Source: CAZSAA01 sp964604915 (lineage in GTDB: Bacteria; Patescibacteriota; Patescibacteriia; Patescibacteriales; UBA12465). Taken from it: 27,964 nucleotides of DNA. The DNA is taken from positions 1-27,964 of the forward strand of contig CAZSAA010000008.1 in NCBI GenBank assembly GCA_964604915.1, given 5' to 3'. This document shows, piece by piece, positions 23,022 through 27,964 of the stretch. How positions within the stretch are numbered: position 1 is the stretch's first letter; each line of letters starts with the position of its first letter. The notes below the pieces were generated by a model. That model had not been told where the DNA came from, did no database searches, and saw only the letters and a program-made list of their open reading frames with translations. The translations under genes and the position numbers were made by a program.

Positions 23022-24557
23022 ATGAACAAACTAACGGTACAGGTCGCGGCCATCTTTCTCTTGTCCCTCGCCTTCATATCCCCAGCCAAGGCCGAATTCA
23101 ACCCTAACTACATAATCTCGGATGAAACTTTGCTCGACTATGATTCGATGACGCTGCCGGAAATCCAAACCTTCTTAGAAAAATATGGCAGCTACCTCGC
23201 CTCATATTCCACCACCAACGCCCATGGGACGATAAAGACGGTGGCCGAGATGATACACGACGCTACCCACAGCAACTATGATTGCGACGGGATAGAGCTG
23301 TCTGAAAAGCCCACCGAAGCGGAAAAGCAATTGAAATGTCGAAAAATAACGACAATAAACCCTAAATTCCTCCTAGTCCTGCTTCAGAAAGAAGCCAGCT
23401 TGATCGAAAAACAAAACCCCAGCCAAGATCTGCTCGATTGGGCGACCGGATACGGCTGTTCCGATGGGCTGGCCTGCAACCCATACTATAAGGGGATAGG
23501 CAAACAGATAAACAGCGCTTCCTTGCAATTCCTCGCCTATCTCGATACTCCCAACCGCTATACGTATAAGGCAGGACAAACCTATATCGCCAAAGACAAG
23601 TACGGAAGTCTCAAAAGCATCGCTGCCGCTATCAGCGATGGTACATACAACGCTATCGTCACTTCCCCGGAGATGGTGAGCGTCACCCCGGAAAACCAAG
23701 CAACCGCCGCCCTATACAACTATACGCCGCACGTATATAACGGAAACTATAATACATACGTGCTCATGGATAGGTATTTCGGCGATGAGGCCAGCCCGAT
23801 TACGCCACCGGAAGTCCGCGTCCAGCGATATGGCAACGGTTCCCTGCTCCAAGCCAAAGGCGATGCCGGAATCTGGCTGATAGAGAACGGGTATAAACGA
23901 CCTTTCCTCAACTATATTGCCTTTATCTCCCGCTTCGAGACAAATAAAGTAATCCAGGTAGAGCCTAGCGAACTGACTAACTATGACAAGGGCTTGCCCA
24001 TCCGCTTCGCTAACTATTCCTTAGTCAAGGATACCGATGGCAGCTTGTATCTCATCGTCGATAACGAAAAACGCAAATTCGCCACGCCAGAGGTATTCAA
24101 GCAATTAGGCTTCAGCCAGGAAGAAGTCCAGATCGCCGAAGCCGGTGAATTGGATAGCTACGTAAACGGAGCGGCTATCACCGCTACTTCCAGTTATCCG
24201 ACCGGCGCCCTCTTGCAGGACATTAAGACTGGCGGCGTATACTACGTGGAAAATGGATATAAATATCCGATACCGGATAAAGCCTTCCTCAATACCATGT
24301 TCAAGGGAAAGCAGATAATCAAGACTTCCGCTATCGAGCTTAGTAACTACACCAGTGGCGAAACCGTGATGTTTTCCGACGGCGAACTCCTTAAATCCGA
24401 TAATTCCCCAGCCGTATATCTGATCGAAGGCGGCCGGAAGCGACTCTTTGCCAGCGGCAGCATCTTTGAAGGACTCGGCTATGACTGGAATAACATCATC
24501 ACCGTCTCTCCCCAATTCCTCTCCAAATATCCCCTGGGGGAAGACATCCATCTCTAG
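23022..24557 (+). CDS. Secreted protein with lysozyme-like domain and four C-terminal repeats
   Basis: 511 aa. A signal peptide (1-24, ending AKA) exports it. The middle (about 105-255) resembles lytic-transglycosylase or lysozyme folds: LLVLLQKEASLI provides a candidate catalytic Glu (E124) and DWATGYGCSDGLACNPYYKG a later helix-loop; four cysteines (88, 106, 146, 152) could form two disulfides. The C-terminal half holds four repeats. The assignment to a muralytic fold is by pattern only, and no close named family is claimed. It has its own promoter and probably acts at the cell wall, by binding through the repeats and cutting glycan. The next gene follows after 66 nt with no terminator. Confidence 0.82.
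   Translation: MNKLTVQVAAIFLLSLAFISPAKAEFNPNYIISDETLLDYDSMTLPEIQTFLEKYGSYLASYSTTNAHGTIKTVAEMIHDATHSNYDCDGIELSEKPTEAEKQLKCRKITTINPKFLLVLLQKEASLIEKQNPSQDLLDWATGYGCSDGLACNPYYKGIGKQINSASLQFLAYLDTPNRYTYKAGQTYIAKDKYGSLKSIAAAISDGTYNAIVTSPEMVSVTPENQATAALYNYTPHVYNGNYNTYVLMDRYFGDEASPITPPEVRVQRYGNGSLLQAKGDAGIWLIENGYKRPFLNYIAFISRFETNKVIQVEPSELTNYDKGLPIRFANYSLVKDTDGSLYLIVDNEKRKFATPEVFKQLGFSQEEVQIAEAGELDSYVNGAAITATSSYPTGALLQDIKTGGVYYVENGYKYPIPDKAFLNTMFKGKQIIKTSAIELSNYTSGETVMFSDGELLKSDNSPAVYLIEGGRKRLFASGSIFEGLGYDWNNIITVSPQFLSKYPLGEDIHL
23835..24548 (+). repeat. Four protein-level repeats of about 55 aa
   Basis: Residues 272-328, 332-386, 395-449 and 454-509 of the secreted protein share the pattern G-[ST]-L-[LV]-[KQ], then V/I-Y-L-I-E-N-G-x-K-R-x-F, then F-x-x-L-G-[FY] and a final E-L-x-x-Y-x-x-G. 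DNA identity is not obvious, so the duplications are old. The aromatic and glycine spacing suggests a beta-rich carbohydrate- or wall-binding module. Confidence 0.85.
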
Positions 24558-24623
24558 TTTCTTCCTGACTTTGACTATCTACGATATTTATGGCAATATT
24601 TGACCAGGAATAATCCTGAAATT

Positions 24624-25424
24624 ATGAGCATCAAATATTGCGCTATTCTCCCTCACTCCCCTATCCTCATCCCGGAAATCGGCCAGTCCAACCGAGCTCT
24701 TCTCCAAAAGACCTTAGACTCATACGAGATTGTCAAGCAAGAGCTTAGGGATAGCGGGATCAAGAATATAATAGTATTATCACCGCACGGCCCTGTCCAG
24801 GACCAGGCGTTTGTCTGTCAATCGGGCTTCGATATGGGGCTAGGAACCAAGGAAATCAGCTATATCGGCAGCCGCAAGAAGGTCAGTTCCCGACTATCTT
24901 TGTCCCAAGCCATCTGTGATAAGATACGCGAAGACTTTCTGATCTACCAAACCAGTCCGGAGATGCTCGATTATGGCAGCTCCATCCCGCTCGCCCTGCT
25001 GCTTGATGAGACCTTCAATCCGAAAGTGACGGTGATAAACAAGGCGGAAGGACTGAGCCTGGAGGAGCAATACCGGATGGGACAGAAATTAGCCGAAGCC
25101 CTGGCGGAAGATAACGAAGATTGTGCCATCATCGCCTCGGCCGACCTGTCACACCGCCTCAAGAAAAGCTCGCCTGGCGGCTATTCCCCCAAGGGAGCTA
25201 AATTCGATAATAGGCTGATAGAATATCTGAACGATAGTGAGAAAGGACCGGCCCAGATCCTGGCGATGGATAGCAATCTGGTCCGGGATGCCAAATCCTG
25301 CGGCATTAAATGCATCGCCTCCGCCCTTGGCGCTATCGCCGAATTCCGCTATGAGCCGGAAGTGCTCTCATACCAGACCGAACTAGGCGTCGGCTACCTG
25401 AGTTTCGTCTTCCGGCTCCAATAA
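24624..25424 (+). CDS. MEMO1/LigB-superfamily protein
   Basis: 266 aa. It belongs to the class III extradiol dioxygenase/MEMO fold, cytoplasmic, as in AmmeMemoRadiSam proteins. Visible family motifs: ILPHSPILIPEIG with the first metal His, LSPHGPV with the second, LDYGSSIPLALLL, and ASADLSHRL with the third His. The biochemical function of such bacterial proteins is not established. The frame is open to a TTG at 24600, but the family begins near MSIKYCAILPH, so the ATG at 24624 is preferred. It starts a compact cluster with the 82-aa gene (1 nt away) and def. Confidence 0.85.
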   Translation: MSIKYCAILPHSPILIPEIGQSNRALLQKTLDSYEIVKQELRDSGIKNIIVLSPHGPVQDQAFVCQSGFDMGLGTKEISYIGSRKKVSSRLSLSQAICDKIREDFLIYQTSPEMLDYGSSIPLALLLDETFNPKVTVINKAEGLSLEEQYRMGQKLAEALAEDNEDCAIIASADLSHRLKKSSPGGYSPKGAKFDNRLIEYLNDSEKGPAQILAMDSNLVRDAKSCGIKCIASALGAIAEFRYEPEVLSYQTELGVGYLSFVFRLQ

Positions 25425-25425
25425 T

Positions 25426-25674
25426 ATGGATTCATTCGCTGACATCATGAAAAATCGCAAGAAGGTGAAGGCTCCCGCATATCCTTGGCAGGACATGGCC
25501 CTCGACGTCATCCGCGAACTCGGCATCCCTTCTTTCAAGCGATCATCAGTCTTCAAGGCCTGCAAAGAAAAGACGCCGGAAGAGATAAGGCGAGCTTTGA
25601 ACGACACGAAAGAACTCTGCAAGGATGGCCAGAAATGGCAATATTTCTTCAAGATAATAAGCAAGAAAGACTAA
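25426..25674 (+). CDS. Hypothetical protein, 82 aa
   Basis: No family recognised. It is small, basic and helical: NRKKVKAPAYPWQDMALDVI, then SSVFKACKEKTPEEIRRAL, then a KWQYFFKI end. The pattern of a short helix, a turn and a longer charged helix is consistent with a small winged-helix-like or nucleic-acid-binding fold, but that is a guess. It begins 1 nt after the MEMO-family stop and ends 9 nt before def, so it is co-transcribed with both. Confidence 0.75.
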   Translation: MDSFADIMKNRKKVKAPAYPWQDMALDVIRELGIPSFKRSSVFKACKEKTPEEIRRALNDTKELCKDGQKWQYFFKIISKKD

Positions 25675-25683
25675 AAAAATATT

Positions 25684-26178
25684 ATGGCCAATATATTAGA
25701 CATACTTATCCATCCCGATCCGCGCCTCCGTTTGAAGTCGCGTGAACTTATGGTGGAAGAGATAGCCAAGCTAGAGATCCAAGCCCTGCTCCAGGATATG
25801 GCTTTGACTATGAAAGCCAAGGACGGGGCTGGCTTGGCGGCTCCGCAGGTTGGAGAGAACATCCGTGTTGTCTGCCTTTCCCAGCGCAATCAGGAATTCT
25901 TCCTGATCAATCCGGTGATAACAAAAAGGTCATGGGGAACCCAGATAGAGGATGAAGGCTGCCTGTCGATAATCAATAAGGAGGGCGAGATAGTGTTCGG
26001 GAAAGTGAGCCGCCATAAGCGGGTAACTTGCAATTTCCTAGATGAAAAAGGCAATAAGAAGAAGATTCAGGCCGACGGGATGCTCGCTCGCGCCATCCAA
26101 CATGAGATAGACCACCTCGACGGTGTCCTCTTCATCGACCGAATGGAACCCGATGACGTCAAGGCATTAGGAATCTAG
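25684..26178 (+). CDS. def: Peptide deformylase
   Basis: Removes the formyl group from the N-terminal Met of new proteins. All three motifs are present in the 164-aa protein: GAGLAAPQVG (motif 1), EGCLSI with the metal Cys (motif 2) and QHEIDHLDG with both metal His and catalytic Glu (motif 3). Length is typical. It works as a pair with fmt, which lies about 660 nt further on the same strand beyond a gene on the opposite strand. Its last 12 nt overlap the 3' end of the convergent DedA gene, and no terminator lies between. Confidence 0.96.
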   Translation: MANILDILIHPDPRLRLKSRELMVEEIAKLEIQALLQDMALTMKAKDGAGLAAPQVGENIRVVCLSQRNQEFFLINPVITKRSWGTQIEDEGCLSIINKEGEIVFGKVSRHKRVTCNFLDEKGNKKKIQADGMLARAIQHEIDHLDGVLFIDRMEPDDVKALGI

Positions 26179-26796
26179 CCTCTTCCGGACGCGTCGCTGC
26201 TTGATTATGATAAAAAGAAGGAAGATTAATCCCAAGGCGACCATACCCCAGGCGATTTCCGCATAATATGCTTGAAGGACTTGTTCATTAGCCCCGAAAA
26301 GGTAGCCCAGAACTGCCAATATAGAAACCCAGATGCCGGATCCGAGCGCGGTAAAGAGAAGGAACTTAGGCAGAGGCATGCGGACGAAACCAGCCGGTAG
26401 AGAGATGAATTGTCGCACGACCGGCACTAAGCGACCGATGAAGGTGGCCGAACCGGCATAGCGGGCGAAAAAAGATTCGGATCGCTCGATAGATTTGGGC
26501 GATATCAATAGATACTTAGCCCATTTCATCCGAGCCAAGGAATATATCAGCGCCCGCCCCAGATAGGCGGCCAGGAAATAGTTGATAAGGGCGCCGATGA
26601 GGCTGCCTAATATGCCGGATAATATTACCAAGTATATGCTAAGCTTCCCCTGGGCGGCCAGATAGCCTGCCGGAGGGATTACCACTTCCGAAGGGAAAGG
26701 GATAAAAGAGCTCTCGATTGCCATCAATATGGCGATACCAGGATAACCCAAAGAGCCCAGAAGCGATAATAGATGATCGAAAAATAATGATAACAT
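26167..26796 (-). CDS. DedA-family membrane protein
   Basis: 209 aa, polytopic. Family features include the N-terminal GYPGIAILMAIESSFIPFPSE (a membrane-reentrant region with Glu and Pro), GSLIGALINYFLAAYLGR, and the conserved GRLVPVVRQFISLPAGFVRM (the key Arg pairs of the family, here in two pieces). DedA proteins move or flip undecaprenyl phosphate and related lipids and depend on membrane potential. That would fit with the WecA-type enzyme, which needs the same carrier lipid, although this gene is separate. It is convergent with def (12-nt overlap) and divergent from fmt, whose starts are 41 nt apart. Confidence 0.93.
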   Translation of the reverse strand: MLSLFFDHLLSLLGSLGYPGIAILMAIESSFIPFPSEVVIPPAGYLAAQGKLSIYLVILSGILGSLIGALINYFLAAYLGRALIYSLARMKWAKYLLISPKSIERSESFFARYAGSATFIGRLVPVVRQFISLPAGFVRMPLPKFLLFTALGSGIWVSILAVLGYLFGANEQVLQAYYAEIAWGMVALGLIFLLFIIIKQRRVRKRLDS

Positions 26797-26837
26797 AGGA
26801 GATGATGCTAAAGATATATTAACCTAAGCCGCCGATT

Positions 26838-27800
26838 ATGTCTAACCAGCCAAAGATAAGGACGATATTCATGGGTACGCCGGATTTCGCCGTACCTAGC
26901 TTCGAAGCGCTCGCTGCCGACAGCCGCTTCGAGATTATCTTGGCGATAACCCAGACCGATAAGGCGACTGGGCGCAAACAGGAGATATTAGAAACTCCGA
27001 TCAAGCAGGCCGCCAAGAAATTTGGCATCCCGGTACTTCAGCCCGTCAAGATCAAGGAGGCATATGAAACAATCGAGAAAATGTCTCCCGACCTTATCGT
27101 CGTTGTCGCCTATGGCAAGATCATTCCCCAATCCATCCTCGATATCCCCAAATATGGTTGCATAAACCTGCACGGTTCCCTGCTTCCTAAATACCGCGGC
27201 GCCAGCTGCTTGGCCGCGCCGATACTAAACGGCGACAAAGAAAGTGGCCTTACCGTCATGAAGATGGATGCCGGCATGGACACCGGTCCCATCATCCGGC
27301 AAGCAAACGTTATCCTTGATCCCAAGGAAACCTTGGCTAGCTTGCATGACCAGCTTTCTATCCTAGGGGCCAAGATATTACCGCCAGCCATCATCGACTA
27401 CATCCAAGGCAAGGCTACCGCCCAAGTGCAGGATGACTCGCTCGCCTCATACGTGAAGATGACCAACAGAGAAGACGGCCTGATTGATTGGAAAAGGAAC
27501 GCGGAAGAGATAGAGCGGCAAGTACGGGCTTATCACCCTTGGCCGGGCGCCTTTTCCTTCCTGCCTGACGGGAAAATGATAAAGGTGATTGCGGCAGATA
27601 TAGCGGAAAACACGGAAATATCAACTAATATAGGGGAAATATCTATAAAAAATGCCCAGATTAGCGTCGGGTGTGGACAAGGAAAATTAATTATATTACA
27701 ATTACAACTTGAAGGCGGAAAAAAGATGGACGCGCAGCAATTTTTTGCCGGCTATTCCCGCCTCCATGGCCAGATACTGGCCTCTTCGTCTAACGGTTAG
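26838..27800 (+). CDS. fmt: Methionyl-tRNA formyltransferase
   Basis: Adds formyl to initiator Met-tRNA. The 320-aa protein shows the N-terminal FMGTPDFAVPSFEAL, the catalytic Asn/His in CINLHGSLLPKYRGAS and the Asp in MKMDAGMDTGPII, then the C-terminal OB-like domain with RAYHPWPGAFSF. A slightly long N-terminus (MSNQPKIRT) precedes the usual start of the fold; no ribosome binding site is obvious. The last residues, ending SSSNG and a TAG stop, are encoded by the 5' part of tRNA-Glu, so transcripts for both must be processed or initiated separately. Confidence 0.96.
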   Translation: MSNQPKIRTIFMGTPDFAVPSFEALAADSRFEIILAITQTDKATGRKQEILETPIKQAAKKFGIPVLQPVKIKEAYETIEKMSPDLIVVVAYGKIIPQSILDIPKYGCINLHGSLLPKYRGASCLAAPILNGDKESGLTVMKMDAGMDTGPIIRQANVILDPKETLASLHDQLSILGAKILPPAIIDYIQGKATAQVQDDSLASYVKMTNREDGLIDWKRNAEEIERQVRAYHPWPGAFSFLPDGKMIKVIAADIAENTEISTNIGEISIKNAQISVGCGQGKLIILQLQLEGGKKMDAQQFFAGYSRLHGQILASSSNG

Positions 27801-27850
27801 GACGCATGGTTCTCATCCATGCAACAGGGGTTCGACTCCCCTAGAGGCTA
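27779..27850 (+). tRNA. tRNA-Glu (CTC anticodon)
   Basis: 72 nt. Acceptor GGCCTCT pairs with AGAGGCT (G1-U72 wobble at the end), the anticodon stem CATGG/CCATG encloses TTCTCAT with anticodon CTC, and the T stem AGGGG/CCCCT encloses TTCGACT. Discriminator base is A; no CCA is encoded. The first 22 nt overlap the end of fmt, with its TAG stop in the tRNA D loop. Confidence 0.95.
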
Positions 27851-27857
27851 CTATCGG

Positions 27858-27884
27858 GGAACTAGCACTTGCTAGTTCCTTTTT
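27858..27884 (+). terminator. Terminator after fmt/tRNA-Glu
   Basis: Perfect 9-bp stem GGAACTAGC/GCTAGTTCC with an ACTT loop, followed by T5. Confidence 0.93.
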
Positions 27885-27910
27885 AGTTTGTAAAATTAGC
27901 GAAAGTTTGG

Positions 27911-27963
27911 GTGTTCGATTTTCTGAAAAATCAAAAACGGGTTTTTCGGGAAAAATCAAACAC
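27911..27963. repeat. Inverted and direct repeats at the window edge
   Basis: GTGTTCGATTTT (27911-27922) pairs with AAAATCAAACAC (27952-27963) with one mismatch, enclosing a second small stem AAAAA/TTTTT (27933-27946). An 11-bp direct repeat GAAAAATCAAA occurs at 27925 and 27950. It may extend past the window, so its nature cannot be judged here. Confidence 0.5.
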
Positions 27964-27964
27964 T

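Noticed and set aside
24558..24623. Promoter before the MEMO-family gene
   Set aside because: TTGACT at about 24571 has no convincing -10 at the right spacing (CAATAT), so it is not listed.
1..27964. CRISPR array, insertion sequence or toxin-antitoxin pair
   Set aside because: No regularly spaced direct repeats, transposase motifs or recognisable toxin/antitoxin genes were found; the intein is the only clear mobile element.

Overview
The window looks like a piece of a compact bacterial genome. Genes are tightly packed, often with 4-12 nt gaps or ATGA overlaps, and promoters match TTGACA/TATAAT with 17 nt spacers. The gene set is bacterial: def, fmt, gyrB, clpB with a CIRCE operator, and an L,D-transpeptidase. 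The mix of membrane-anchored Clp-like ATPase, repeat-rich secreted proteins, many small unknown genes and diverged enzymes suggests a Patescibacteria (Candidate Phyla Radiation) member. That assignment is inference; no rRNA or other phylogenetic marker was tested. A 100-N run at 19571-19670 shows this is a scaffold.

Layout. 1-2515 (minus): tRNA-Thr cut by the window edge, TPR protein, triosephosphate isomerase and an NAD-sugar epimerase, driven by a promoter at 2537-2565. 2584-3460 (minus): two small unknown genes, each with its own terminator. 3503-7462: back-to-back promoters, then gyrB (carrying a full intein with an HNH nuclease) and a YuiD/DUF212 membrane protein, closed by a shared terminator. 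7498-15063 (minus): a seven-gene run comprising a WecA-type transferase fused to QueH, a calcium-repeat L,D-transpeptidase, a membrane protein, an HtrA-like protein with no catalytic triad, PGK, an enolase-like protein and a phosphoglycerate-mutase-like protein. 15135-16272 (plus): two small unknown genes, each with its own strong promoter, strong ribosome binding site and terminator. 16300-19332 (minus): a membrane-anchored double-AAA Clp-like protein and a small membrane partner. 19335-20147 (minus): an unknown gene broken by the N gap, with a long structured leader. 20213-22961 (plus): clpB under a CIRCE element. 22968-26178 (plus): a secreted lysozyme-like repeat protein, a MEMO/LigB-family protein, a small unknown and peptide deformylase. 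26167-27964: DedA (minus), then fmt (plus) running into tRNA-Glu, a terminator and an inverted repeat at the edge.

The most striking pattern is a set of intact reading frames whose catalytic residues are missing. The operon at 7.5-12 kb has an enolase lacking three acid/base residues, a mutase lacking its transferase domain and most metal ligands, and an HtrA lacking His, Asp and Ser; its PGK also has a changed active-site Arg. Separately, the Clp-like ATPase at 16.3-18.9 kb has a dead first AAA module and shortened pore loops. These frames carry no stop codons, so they read as retained pseudoenzymes or re-purposed paralogues, not decaying genes. Their coupling to envelope genes suggests a job at the cell envelope, but that job cannot be read from sequence alone.
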